The notes beneath the pieces were generated by a model. That model worked only from the letters and a program-made list of their open reading frames with translations. It was not told where the DNA came from and did no database searches. Shown piece by piece: positions 1 through 11,551 of a DNA stretch of 64,000 nucleotides (the stretch's first letter is position 1; each line of letters opens with the position of its first letter). The DNA comes from Dallia pectoralis (Eukaryota > Chordata > Actinopteri > Esociformes > Umbridae), in the NCBI GenBank assembly GCA_029465975.1, contig CM055749.1, forward strand, positions 708,205 to 772,204. The letters are read 5' to 3'. The position numbers and the translations under genes are program-made.

Positions 1-470
1 AGAGGAGTAGAGGAGGAGGTGGGCTGGATGGATGTAAGAGAGGAGTAGAGGAGGAGGTGGGATGGATGGATGTAAGAGAGGAGAGGAGGAGGAGGTGGGA
101 TGGATGGATGTAAGAGAGGAGAGGAGGAGGTGGGATGGATGGATGTAAGAGAGGAGAGGAGGAGGAGGTGGGATGGATGGATGTAAGAGAGGAGTAGAGG
201 AGGAGGTGGGATGGATGGATGTAAGAGAGGAGAGGAGTAGAGGAGGAGGTGGGATGGATGGATGTAAGAGAGGAGTAGAGGAGGAGGTGGGATGGATGGA
301 TGTAAGAGAGGAGAGGAGTAGAGGAGGAGGTGGGATGGATGGATGTAAGAGAGGAGTAGAGGAGGAGGTGGGATGGATGGATGTAAGAGAGGAGAGGAGG
401 AGGAGGTGGGATGGATGGATGTAAGAGAGGAGAGGAGTAGAGGAGGAGGTGGGATGGATGGATGTTGGAG
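1..470. repeat. minisatellite, 37-42 bp purine-rich unit
   Basis: About 12 units with the core GTGGGATGGATGGATGTAAG followed by GAGAGG/GTAGAGGAGGAG blocks of variable length. The plus strand is nearly all purine. It starts before the window. Confidence 0.9.
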
Positions 471-595
471 AGGAGGACATGGGCCGGGTCAGTGGAGATA
501 GAGGAGAATAGGAGTAGAGGAGGAGCTGGGCTGGGGAATTCTGACTCGGCTGGAGAATGTTTGGAGGCTGACTGTTACTGGGGCGACATAACCTT

Positions 596-862
596 TACTC
601 TAAACTAACCTTAACTGCAATAACCTAACCTGAACTACAATACTCTAACCTGAACTACAATACCATAACCTAACCTGGACTACAATAACCTAACCTAAAC
701 TACAATAACCTAACCTGAACTACAATAACCTAACCTAAACTACAATAACCTACCCTGAACTACAATAACCTAACCTAAACTACAATAACCTAACCTGAAC
801 TACAATAACCTAACCTGAACTACAATAACCTAACCTGAACTACAATAACCTAACCCTAACTT
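596..862. repeat. minisatellite, 20-bp unit
   Basis: About 13 copies of AACCTAACCTGAACTACAAT with few changes. Confidence 0.9.
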
Positions 863-929
863 GATACCTATCCCTTACACCTAACCTAATCTGTTATGCT
901 TGGATCTTCACATTAAATCACAACACTAT

Positions 930-1488
930 ATACATAACCCCTAACCCATAACACATAACCCCTAACACATAACCCCTAACCCCTAACCCATTACACCTAA
1001 CCCCTAACCCCTAACCCATAACACATAACCCCTAACACATAACCCATAACCCATAAACCCATAACCCCTAACCCCTAACCCCTAACCCCTAACCCCTAAC
1101 CCATTACCCCTAACACATAACCCCTAACCCATAAACCCTAACCCCTAACCCATTACCCCTAACACATAACCCCTAACCCATAACCCCTAACCCATAACCC
1201 CTAACACATAACCCATAACCCCTAACCCATAACCCCTAACCCATAACCCCTAACCCATAACCCCTAACCCATAACACATAACCCCTAACATATAACACAT
1301 AACACATAACCCCTAACACATAACCCATAACCCCTAACCCATAACCCCTAACCCCTAACACATAACCCCTAACACATAACCAATAAACCCTAATCCATAA
1401 CACCTAACACATAACCCCTAACACATAACCCCTAACACATAACCCCTAACACATAACCCATAACCCCTAACACATAACCCCTAACCCT
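930..1488. repeat. 7-bp telomere-like satellite
   Basis: Mixed 7-mers ACCCCTA, ACCCATA and ACACATA, about 80 units in total. The C-rich strand resembles the vertebrate telomere CCCTAA with one extra base. Confidence 0.9.
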
Positions 1489-1547
1489 TGAACTGGAAAT
1501 CTAATGTTGCAAATTAGGGACCTGCCCAAATTGTTCATCTCATCTCA

Positions 1548-4046
1548 TCTTCAACCGCTTATCCGGGGTCGGGTCGCGGGGGTAGCAGCTCTAGCAGGGG
1601 ACCCCAAACTTCCCTTTCCCGGGCAACATTAGCCAGCTCTGACTGGGGAATCCCGAGGCGTTCCCAGGCCAGTGTGGAGATATAATCTCTCCACCTAGTC
1701 CTGGGTCTTCCCCGAGGTCTCCTCCCAGCTGGACGTGCCTGGAACACCTCTCTAGGGAGGCGCCCAGGTGGCATTCGTACAAGATGCCCGAACCACCTCA
1801 ACTGGCTCCTTTCTATGCAAAGGAGCAGCGGCTCTACTCCGAGTTCCTCTCGGATGACTGAGCTTCTCACCCTATCCCTAAGGGAGAGGCCAGCCACCTT
1901 TCTGAGAAAACCCATTTCGGCCGCTTGTACCCGCGATCTAGTTCTTTCGGTCATGACCCAGCTTTCATGACCATAGGTGAGGGTAGGAACAAAGATTGAC
2001 CGGTAGATCGAGAGCTTTGCCTTTCGGCTCAGCTCTCTTTTCGTCACAACGGTGCGGTGAAGCGAATGCAACACCGCCCCCGCTGCTCCGATCCTCCGAC
2101 CAATCTCCCGCTCCATTGTTCCCTCACTCGCGAACAAGACCCCGAGGTACTTGAACTCCTTCACTTGGAGTAAGGACTCATTCCCTACCCGGAGTAGGCA
2201 CTCCACCGGTTTCCTGCTGAGAGTCATGGCCTCAGATTTAGAGGTGCTAACCCTCATCCCAGCCGCTTCACACTCAGCTGCGAACCGATCCAGTGAGTGC
2301 TGAAGGTCACCGACCGATGAGGCCATCAGGACCACATCATCCGCAAAAAGCAGTGATGTGACCATCAGCCCACCGAACGGGAACCCCTCCCCCATGACTA
2401 CGCCTTGATATCTTGTCCATGAATATTACAAACAGGATTGGTGACAAAGCGCAGCCCTGGCGGAGGCCAACCCCCACCTGGAACGAATCCGACTTACTGC
2501 CGAGGACACGGACACAGCTCATGCTTTGAGCGTACAGAGATTGGATGGCCCTGAGAAGAGACCCCTCACCCCATACTCCCGCAGCACCTCCCACAAAAGA
2601 TCCCGGGGTACCCGGTCATACGCCTTCTCCAGATCCACAAAACACATGTAGACTGGATGGGCATACTCCCAGGCCCCCTCCAGGATCCTTGCGAGAGTAA
2701 AGAGCTGGTCCGTGGTTCCCGGCCAGGACGAAAACCGCATTGTTCCTCTTCAATCTGAGGTTCGACTATTGGCCGAACCCTCCTTTCCAGCACTTTGGAG
2801 TACACTTTACCAGGGAGGCTGAGGAGTGTGATACCTCTGTAATTGGCACACACTCTCTGGTCCCCCTTTTAAAGAGGGGAACCACCACCCCGGTCTGCCA
2901 CTCCTCTGGCACTGTCCCAGACTTCCATGCAATGTTGAAGAGGCGTGTCAACCAAGACAGCCCTTCCCCACCCAAAGCTTTTAGCATTTCTGGACGAATC
3001 TCATCAGTCCCTGGGGCTTTGCCACTGTGGAGTTGTTTGACTACCTCAGCGACTTCCCCCAGGGAAACTGACGATGACCCTCCATCAGCCTCCAGCTCTG
3101 CCTCTGTACTAGAGGGCGTGTAGGTCGGATTCAGGAGCTCCTCAAAATGCTCTTTCCAGCGCCCGATCACATCATCAGTTGAGGTCAACAGTGTCCCATC
3201 CTTACTGTACACAGCTTGGATGGTTCCCGTTTTCCCCTTCTGAGGTGCCGAACGGTTTTCCAGAAGCATTTTGGTGCCGACCGAAAGTCCTTCTCCATAG
3301 CTTCTCCAAACTTCTCCCACACCCGCTGCTTTGCCTCTGACACGGCAGCGGCTGCAGCCCTTCGGGCCTGTCGGTACCCTGCAACTGCCTCCGGAGTCCC
3401 CAGGGCTAGCATATCCCTGAAGGCCTCCTTCTTCAGTCGGACAGCTTCCCTGACCACCGTGGTCCACCACGGTGTTCTAGGGTTACCACCCCTTGAGGCA
3501 CCTAGGACCTTGAGACCACAGCTCACCGCCGCAGCTTCAGCAATAGAAGCTTTGAACATTGCCCACTCAGGTTCAATGCCCCCAACCTCCACAGGGATGC
3601 CTGAAAAGCTCCGCCGGAGGTGTGAGTTAAAGATCTTTCGGACAGGGGCCTCCTCCAGACGTTCCCAGTTCACCCGCACTACCCGTTTGGGCTTACCTGG
3701 TCTGTCCAAAGTCTTTCCCCACCCTCTGATCCAACTCACTACCAGATGGTGATCAGTTGACAGCTCTGCCCCTCTCTTCACCCGAGTGTCCAAAACATGC
3801 GGCCTTAGATCAGCCGATACGATTACAAAATCGATCATTGACCTTCGGCCTAGGGTGCTCTGGTACCATGTACACTTATGCGCCTCCTTATGTTCGAACA
3901 TGGTGTTTGTTATAGACAATCCATGACTAGCACAGAAGTCCAATAACAAACGACCGCTCGGGTTTAGATCAGGGAGGCCGTTCCTCCCAATCACGCCTCT
4001 CCAGGTGTCTCCATCGTTGCCCACATGTGCGTTGAAGTCACCCAAC
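1548..4046 (-). mobile_element. RTE-clade LINE, 5'-truncated and frameshifted
   Basis: On the minus strand, from right to left: an APE endonuclease core (LLGDFNAHVGNDGDTW, later STDHHLVVSWI), a linker, then reverse transcriptase blocks (GKAPGTDEIRPEML, NYRGITLLSLPGK, FVDLEKAYDRVP, GLRQGCALSPILF) and the catalytic LLFADDVVLMAS. The C-terminal region is PRGRPRTRWRDY. These blocks lie in several frames, so multiple indels have killed it. The 3' end has the fish RTE terminus (GGATAAGCGGTTGAAGATGA) followed by a GATGA tail. The 5' end is cut inside the endonuclease at a CA-rich microsatellite. It could be called Rex3/Expander-like; the clade is firm, the name is not. Confidence 0.88.
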
Positions 4047-4155
4047 AGACACACACAAACACACAGACACACACACACAGACACGCACAGACACAAACAC
4101 ACAGACACACAGACACACACAGACACACACAGACACACACAGACACACACAGACA
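4040..4155. repeat. CA/CACAGA microsatellite
   Basis: ACACACAG-type repeats adjoin the truncated 5' end of the RTE LINE. Confidence 0.9.
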
Positions 4156-4689
4156 CACGACCTCCCATCAGTCACATCTAGGAGTAAACAACAGGTAAAC
4201 AGGAGGATTTGCCATATCTTTATCTTCCTGCCCTGGGAACTTCCTTGCATAGCACAGTAGAACAGGTTTAGAAAGGTCTCTTGAGTTTGTTATTTCTACT
4301 TAATAATGCCAGACGTTATTTGCCGTACCAAACCCTCCTGGAGAATGTTGCAATAATTAGAAACACATTTCCTGTTGCTGCATATTTGTTTTCCTGCTGA
4401 AACAGTCTGTCATTAAGGTAGGACATCTTTAACAGAGAAGATTTCCCATGATTCATGTGTGTATGCCTTGTGACTTGACAGTTGGCTCCAGGGGGAACTA
4501 CAGTTTAAACACATGTGAATACAACTTTCTATTCATAAATGTTTGATTACTTTGTTATAAAATATTGTTTCTAACTGAAACAATAAGGTTTGATTAAATT
4601 AAACTGGTTTGATGTTATTTTTTTGCTGATTAAAAAAGAAATGTAAGAACACAGTCTTTTCTTTCAACACCTGCCTTCACTTGGAGTTT
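4156..4689. other. no gene seen
   Basis: Unique AT-rich sequence. No open frame of note and no recognised element. Confidence 0.6.
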
Positions 4690-5062
4690 CCCTGTGTTCT
4701 TGTATAACATTACATACTAATAGCAAACATATAAACTGGTGTGTTCTTGTATAACATTACATACTAATAGCAAACATACAAACTGGTGTGTTCTTGTATA
4801 AAATTACATACTAATAGCAAACATATAAACTGGTGTGTTATTGTATAACATTACATACTAATAGCAAACATACAAACTGGTGTGTTCTTGTATAACATTA
4901 CATACTAATAGCAAACATACAAACTGGTGTGTTATTGTATAACATTACATACTAATAGCAAACATATAAACTGGTGTGTTATTGTATAACATTACATACT
5001 AATAGCAAACATACAAACTGGTGTGTATGACATTACATATGAATAGCAAACGTATAAACTAG
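4690..5062. repeat. minisatellite, 47-bp unit
   Basis: About 8 copies; the core is TATAACATTACATACTAATA. The last copies are shortened. Confidence 0.9.
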
Positions 5063-5094
5063 CTTGTATGAAAAACAAAGCATTATTGCATTGT

Positions 5095-5300
5095 TGTGGG
5101 TGAATGTGGGTGGATTTGGGTGTGTGTGGGTGGGTGTGGGTGGGTGAATGTGGGTAGGTGTGGGTGAATGTGGGTGGGTGGGTGAATGTGGGTGGGTGGG
5201 TGAATGTGGGTGGGTGGGTGAATGTGGGTGGGTGGGTGTGGATGGGTGGGTGTGGATGGGTGGGTGTTGGTAGATGTGGATAGGTGGATCTGGGTGGATA
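5095..5300. repeat. GGGTG-rich minisatellite
   Basis: GTGGGTGGGTGAAT-type units of 10-14 bp with a strong G/T strand bias. Confidence 0.85.
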
Positions 5301-5639
5301 AACAGAACCCCTGACAACTGTAAAATTTGAGACAGAACCCCTGAAAACTTCCTTGAGGTTTTTCCACCTCCCCTGTCTTTTATTTTTTGTACCTGGCCTG
5401 TCTGTGAGCCAGGCCTTTAGGGGGTTGTACTGTCACCAGTGGTGAACTAGACTAGGTTCCCACTCGGGGTATTTAGTGGGGTGCACTTCCTGTTTTCTGG
5501 TGGTTTGTTTTGATTACACACACCAGGGCATAGCTAGCAATTAGCGAGGATATTTAAGGCTAAGGCATATTTTAAAATGTTCTTGTTTTATTGTTAACCT
5601 ATAAAGCAATTCAGAGATGCTCACAAGTCTCTGAGCTCG

Positions 5640-5720
5640 AGTCTCAAGTCAAGTCTGAAGTCTTTAGAGGACGAGTCTCAAGTCAAGTCTGAAGTCTTTA
5701 GAGGATGAGACTAATGTCTT
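5640..5720. repeat. 36-bp direct duplication
   Basis: Two copies of a segment containing CTCAAGTCAAGTCTGAAGTC. Confidence 0.7.
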
Positions 5721-5869
5721 TGTGTGTGCGACATAAGTGCAACTCAAGTCCAAGTCTCAAACTTGAGTCTCTGTGTTTTTAATGCATTACATGGACTAGA
5801 ACCTACTTACCTGGCTGAACCTACAAGTAACACAAAACACAGGGCTTCTAATTATACAGTTCATTTTTA

Positions 5870-6020
5870 AACAAGCCGCCAGACGTAGTGCGTTTTCCAA
5901 TAGAGATCTTCTATTATGGACTGATTTGCCAATTAGGGTTCAAGATGCAGACTCAGTTCAAACTGTAAAGACGCTATTAAAAACAAATCTTTTCAGCACG
6001 GTCTATCTTTGGGTGTAGTG
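5870..6020 (+). mobile_element. LINE C-terminal fragment
   Basis: The translated segment DSVQTVKTLLKTNLFSTVYL and the DNA match the C-terminal part of the LINE relic at 34.1 kb. No catalytic domain remains. Confidence 0.65.
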
Positions 6021-6314
6021 TGGCTCAGAGGTGCAAAGGTGAACAGAGGGCTTGGATTTCACATTCCGCCCTGAGGTCTTTACTAGACGGGATCACATCT
6101 CCCCTGGGATGTCTTCTATCCAATGCCCTGTGAGGGCTGGAGTCACTGACTAATGTGGTTCTCCATTACCGTCATTACGAGTAACTTCTGTGAGTAATAC
6201 TAGAACTTCCCAGGGTGGTTGTGGTTGATTGGTGCACCTTGGTTGATGTTTGGTTAAGTGACTGGATCGTTTCTGTCCTGTTGTCATTGGACAGCACTGT
6301 TTTAGCCCCAAGTT

Positions 6315-6740
6315 CTTACACTGTTATAGTGTTGTTTTTACACTGTTATAGTGTAGTTTTCACACTGCTATAGTGTTGTAGATCGCTTCTGTTTTTACAC
6401 TGCTATAGTGTTGTTTTTACACTGCTATAGTGTTGTAGATCGCTTCTGTTTTTACACTGCTATAATGATGTTTTTACACTGCTAAAGTGTTGTAGATGTT
6501 TTTACACTGCTATAGTGATGTTTTTACACTGCTATAGTGATGTTTTTACACTGCTATAGTGTTGTTTTTACACTGTTATAGTGTTGTAGATGGCTTATGT
6601 TTCTACACTGCTATAGTGATGTTTTTACACTGCTATAGTGATGTTTTTTACACTGCTATAGTGATGTTTTTACACTGCTATAGTGATGTTTTTACACTGC
6701 TATAGTGATGTTTTTGCACTGCTATAGTGATGTTTTTAGA
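6315..6740. repeat. minisatellite, about 22-bp unit
   Basis: Units with the core TTTTTACACTGCTATAGTG; some carry an extra TAGATCGCTTCTG segment. Confidence 0.9.
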
Positions 6741-6744
6741 CTGG

Positions 6745-7403
6745 GGCCTTGCAGCTTGACTTTCTTGGGGCCCTGTAGGTTGACGTTCTTTGGGCCCTGC
6801 AGCTTGACGTTCTTGGGGCCCTGCAGCTTGACGTTCTTGGGGCCCTGCAGATTGACGTTCTTGGGGCCCTGCAGCTTGACGTTCTTGGGGCCCTGCAGCT
6901 TGAAGTTCTTGGGGCCCTGCAGCTAGACGTCCTTGGGGCCCTGCAGATTGACGTTCTTGGGGCCCTGCAGCTTGACGTTCTTGGGGCCCTGCAGCTTGAC
7001 GTTCTTGGGGCCCTGCAGCTTGACGTTCTTGGGGCCCTGTAGCTTTACAATTTTGGGGCCCTGCAGCTTGACGTTCTTGGGGCCCTGCAGCTTGACGTTC
7101 TTTGGGCCCCGCAGCTTGATGTTCTTGGGGGCCTGCAGCTTGACGTTCTTGGGGCCCTGCAGCTTGAAGTTCTTGGGGCCCTGCAGCTTGACGTTCTTGG
7201 GGCCCTGCAGATTGACGTTCTTGGGGCCCTGCAGCTTGACGTTCTTGGGGCCCTGCAGCTTGACGTTCTTGGGGCCCTGCAGCTTGACGTTCTTGGGGCC
7301 CTGTAGCTTTACAATTTTGGGGCCCTGCAGCTTGACGTTCTTGGGGCCCTGCAGCTTGACGTTCTTGGGGCCCTGTAGCTTTACAATTTTGGGGCCCTGC
7401 CCC
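6745..7403. repeat. minisatellite, 24-bp unit
   Basis: About 27 copies of a unit with TTCTTGGGGCCCTGCAGCTT. The length is a multiple of three, so open frames of 180-260 codons appear on both strands. There is no support for coding use. Confidence 0.95.
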
Positions 7404-8160
7404 TGGAATCCTTTTTTTCTGATGCTTTCTGAGGCTGGTGTATTTCTGTTCAGCTGTCATGTCTGTGACCAGGCTGGTTAGAAAAATGAACTATATCTAA
7501 TTTTCTAAATTACTTTGTGAGAAGTATCCACATTTTTTTTTTATATCTTTGTAGAACGTCTGAAAACTAAGCATTTGTATATTTGTGACAACTATATGGC
7601 AATGCAGCTGCTGTACATTTGGGCAAAATAGATTTGTCAGGATTGTCCAGATTACGTGACAAAAGGTTCTCATTTGCTAAGCATGCACAGTATGTATGGA
7701 AGACATCATATGCAATACACTTGTGTAAACGCATGTAACCTCTGCACAGTGTACTAAGGTTCGCCCTCCTTTACAGAGGTACAGACTGGGGTAAGCTTGG
7801 TTATAAAACAGATTTTATTTGAATACATCTCCATAAAACAGTGACATAGGCCAAGTACCTGCACCAACCCAAACACAACAACATAAGAACCAACACATTA
7901 CAATACACATTAAAATACACAGATACATTAAAATACACAGATACATTAACAAAGACTATTACATACCAGGTAACGTGCATTGACACAGCGCCTCGCTGCT
8001 CAACCAGTGATTCGAGCACACACCAAACAAACAGCCCTTCCTGCCAACCTTTAACCTCTTGATCAGCAAGGGGCGGGGCCAGATCACATGGTCATGCCTA
8101 TCACTACCTGGTTACACTCAGAACTCTTTACGCCAGCCCTGTTTAGCCTGATTGAAATCA
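7404..8160. other. no gene seen
   Basis: Unique sequence, with a small 21-bp duplication at about 7911-7950. No recognised gene. Confidence 0.55.
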
Positions 8161-8340
8161 GAGCATTCCACCAGAAACACATTTGTTTGCGTCAGATAAT
8201 AGCTGCCCAACTAGACATAAGAAGACCAAAAACAGAACATGAACAAGTTCAACAGCAATTTGAGTACCTTGAAAAGCGCTACATAAGCTTAAAATATTAT
8301 TATTATTATTCTAATAAAGATTTGGTAAATCATTTTATTA
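8160..8340 (+). mobile_element. short non-LTR tail fragment
   Basis: TTGAAAAGCGCTACATAAGC followed by ATT repeats is a common fish SINE/LINE 3' terminus. The upstream boundary is unclear. Confidence 0.4.
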
Positions 8341-8440
8341 CATCATTTTTATTTGCGAACATTAGTCTTTTACAGTGGCCATAATTGTACACAAAAAAAT
8401 CACACAATTGGTGGCAAATTTATTTTTTCTAAAATGTATT

Positions 8441-8535
8441 AGTTATTACACAACAAAATGTATTAGTTATTACACAACAAAATGTATTAGTTATTACACA
8501 ACAAAATGTATTAGTTATTACACAACAAAATGTAT
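8441..8535. repeat. minisatellite, 24-bp unit, four copies
   Basis: Four near-exact copies with AATGTATTAGTTATTACACA. Confidence 0.9.
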
Positions 8536-8545
8536 AGAAAATAAA

Positions 8546-8870
8546 AGGCAATGAATGCCTTCTCAAGTAGCTGTACATATTGTCCAACATGTTTGCGGGA
8601 CAGGAAGAAATGGATTGCTAATTCAACTCTGTATATTATGTGAATCAGGAGCGGGTCAATGGGTCAATGAGCTGCTGTCTAGTTCCCTGTACGATCCCTT
8701 TAAAGAGCATTCTACAGGCATTGACCCAGAACATTTGGGCAGAACCTTTTGCCATATGTCATGTTGAGATGTCCAACGGGGTGATCCGGGACAAGATAAT
8801 GGAAGCATCAGTTAATCAACCAGTAAATCTATACCAGGAGGTCCAGAAAGAATTTACGACGTAAGTAATT
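8546..8870 (+). pseudogene. unrecognised coding-like relic
   Basis: Two overlapping frames give protein-like sequence: WVNELLSSSLYDPFKEHSTG, then HVEMSNGVIRDKIMEASVNQ and a QEVQKEF end. A GTAAGTAATT splice-donor consensus follows (about 8862). I do not recognise the family. It could be a broken exon or part of a transposon. Confidence 0.35.
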
Positions 8871-9414
8871 CAGGCATTGGTGGAAACTAGCACAGATATT
8901 TTACCTGACCTACTCTGTCTAAAGCCAAGCTGTATTCTGACTACAAAAACCTTGAGTTATTTTGTGGAGTTATAACATTAACGTGAGCTAATTACATTAA
9001 GTCATAACCATAATGTGAGTTAATTACATTAAGTCATAACCCCAGCGGTACAGATGCCAGGTCAGTATTTGAGTCCATCTGGCACAGCAGGAGAATAGCA
9101 CAGCAACATGATGCATAATTGTTTATGGAGTAGTAGAAGAATGTTAAATTAGTGCAAATCAAATCCGAACAATTAGACGGGAAAACTAACTGTAGTTACC
9201 TCAAACTGAACTGTCTTTGAACGTTCCTTATTATGAAACATCTGCATCTCTAGGTGTTTTGTTACCCTGCTAACAGCCATCTGTTTACTGACATATTTTT
9301 ATATATCGCCTTACATGGAGAGATTTATGAGTACAGTGTGATTCATTGTCTACCCATCTGAGATAGTAGTTAGTGCCAATAGGCTGAATGTAGCTGCTAA
9401 ATCACGCATAAGAG
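8871..9414. other. no gene seen
   Basis: Unique sequence with a 30-bp near-duplicate around TGAGYTAATTACATTAAG at about 8983-9040. Confidence 0.5.
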
Positions 9415-10580
9415 AAGACAGCTAGCACGGCAGCTTATTGAGGCGTGTTAAAGAAGACAGCTAGCACGGCAGCTTATTGAGGCGTGTTGAGAAGACAGCT
9501 AGCACGCAGCTTATTGACGCATGTTGAGAAGACAGCTAGCACGGCAGCTTATTGAGGCGTGTTGAGAAGACAGCTAGCACGCAGCTTATTGAGGCATGTT
9601 GAGAAGACAGCTAGCACGGCAGCTTATTGAGGCGTGTTGAGAAGACAGCTAGCACGGCAGCTTATTGAGGCGTGTTGAGAAGACAGCTAGCACGGCAGCT
9701 TATTGAGGCGTGTTGAGAAGACAGCTAGCACGCAGCTTATTGAGGCATGTTGAGAAGACAGCTAGCACGGCAGCTTATTGAGGTGTGTTGAGAAGACAGC
9801 TAGTACGGCAGCTTATTGAGGGGTGTTGAGAAGACAGCTAGCACGGCAGCTTATTGAGGCGTGTTGAGAAGACAGCTAGCACGCAGCTTATTGAGGCGTG
9901 TTGAGAAGACAGCTAGTACGGCAGCTTATTGAGGCGTGTTGAGAAGACAGCTAGCACGGCAGCTTATTGAGGCGTGTTGAGAAGACAGCTAGCACGCAGC
10001 TTATTGACGCATGTTGAGAAGACAGCTAGCACGGCAGCTTATTGAGGCGTGTTGAGAAGACAGCTAGCACGCAGCTTATTGAGGCGTGTTGAGAAGACAG
10101 CTAGCACGGCAGCTTATTGAGGCGTGTTGAGAAGACAGCTAGCACGCAGCTTATTGAGGCGTGTTGAGAAGACAGCTAGTACGGCAGCTTATTGAGGCGT
10201 GTTGAGAAGACAGCTAGCACGGCAGCTTATTGAGGCGTGTTGAGAAGACAGCTAGCACGCAGCTTATTGAGGCGTGTTGAGAAGACAGCTAGCACGGCAG
10301 CTTATTGAGGCATGTTGAGAAGACAGCTAGCACGGCAGCTTATTGAGGCGTGTTGAGAAGACAGCTAGCACGCAGCTTATTGAGGCGTGTTGAGAAGACA
10401 GCTAGCACGGCAGCTTATTGAGGCGTGTTGAGAAGACAGCTAGCACGCAGCTTATTGGGGCATGTTGAGAAGACAGCTAGCACGGCAGCTTATTGAGGCG
10501 TGCTGAGAAGACAGCTAGCATGGCAGCTTATTGAGGCGTGCTGAGAAGACAGCTAGCATGGCAGCTTATTGAGGCGTGTT
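9415..10580. repeat. minisatellite, 36-38 bp unit
   Basis: About 31 copies; the core is AGAAGACAGCTAGCACGGCA. Two length forms (GCACGGCAGC and GCACGCAGC) alternate irregularly. Confidence 0.95.
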
Positions 10581-10936
10581 TTCTATGTGTCTGACTCAGC
10601 TGAAAGCGTCTTGGCTGTGGTCTTTGTAACATGACTAAGATGCCCTGTCTGGCTTGTTATCTACACAGAAACATTTGCAGACTTCTCAGTTTTGAAAATA
10701 CCTGTAGTTGGTGCCAAGTGGGTAAATATAGCGAACAGGTGAGCATGGTTGTGGCATGAATAGGCCGGATGTTTTGTGATCACACACACACACTTTTAGC
10801 TGCTGTGTCATCTGTCTCTGCTTAACATTCACACAGCTGCACTTTATCTTGTAGTAAATCACTCATTATCATCTGCTGCTCATGACAACAAACGTTTGCA
10901 TTCTTGTTTTACTTTTATGTAAAATAACACTATCCC
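10581..10936. other. no gene seen
   Basis: Unique sequence with a short CA run. Nothing recognised. Confidence 0.5.
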
Positions 10937-11148
10937 TAGGTGGAGAAGTTGGATGTTTGGTAAGATGGTGGAGAAGTTGGATGTTTGGTAAGATGGTGGA
11001 GAAGTTGGATGTTTGCTAAGATGGTGGAGAAGTTGGATGTTTGGTAAGATGGTGGAGAAGTTGGATGTTTGGTAAGATGGTGGAGGAGTTGGATGTTTGG
11101 TAAGATGGTGGAGGAGTTGGATGTTTGGTAAGATGGTGGAGAAGTTGG
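10937..11148. repeat. minisatellite, 28-bp unit
   Basis: About 7.5 copies with GAGAAGTTGGATGTTTGGTA. Confidence 0.9.
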
Positions 11149-11334
11149 GTGTTAGTGTGTGCAGGTATCAGGGTGGAGGATGAGGAGGTTAGGTAGCAGG
11201 GTGAACCAGTTGGAGGTAACAGGACCGTGGGCCTCTCATTATAGTTTGTTCAGGGTGAATTTCCTGTAGGGATCAATGTGGAATTAGGTGTCCAATCTCC
11301 TGCCAAACATTCTCAGGACGACCAGGATACCTGC

Positions 11335-11512
11335 ACACAGACACACACTCAATCACAAACACACACACACACACTCAATCACAAACACACACACTCAATC
11401 ACAAACACACACACTCAATCAAAAACACACACACTCAATCCCAAACACACACACTCAATCACAAACACACACACTCAATCACAAACGCACACACTCAATC
11501 ACAAACACACCG
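11335..11512. repeat. CA-rich minisatellite, 18-20 bp unit
   Basis: Units ACACACTCAATCACAAACAC; about nine copies. Confidence 0.9.
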
Positions 11513-11551
11513 AATCACCAAAACACAACAGTATGATCTATTTTCAGTTTA

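Noticed and set aside
930..1488. A true chromosome end
   Set aside because: The repeats are degenerate 7-mers, are followed by genes and LINEs, and are not at a sequence terminus.
1559..2395. A host gene with a 278-codon frame
   Set aside because: It has the FADD reverse transcriptase box and an RTE-type 3' terminus, so it is LINE sequence, frameshifted relative to its endonuclease.
6678..7481. Proteins of 180-260 residues from the 24-bp array
   Set aside because: They are repeat-only frames on both strands without conserved flanks or splice signals.
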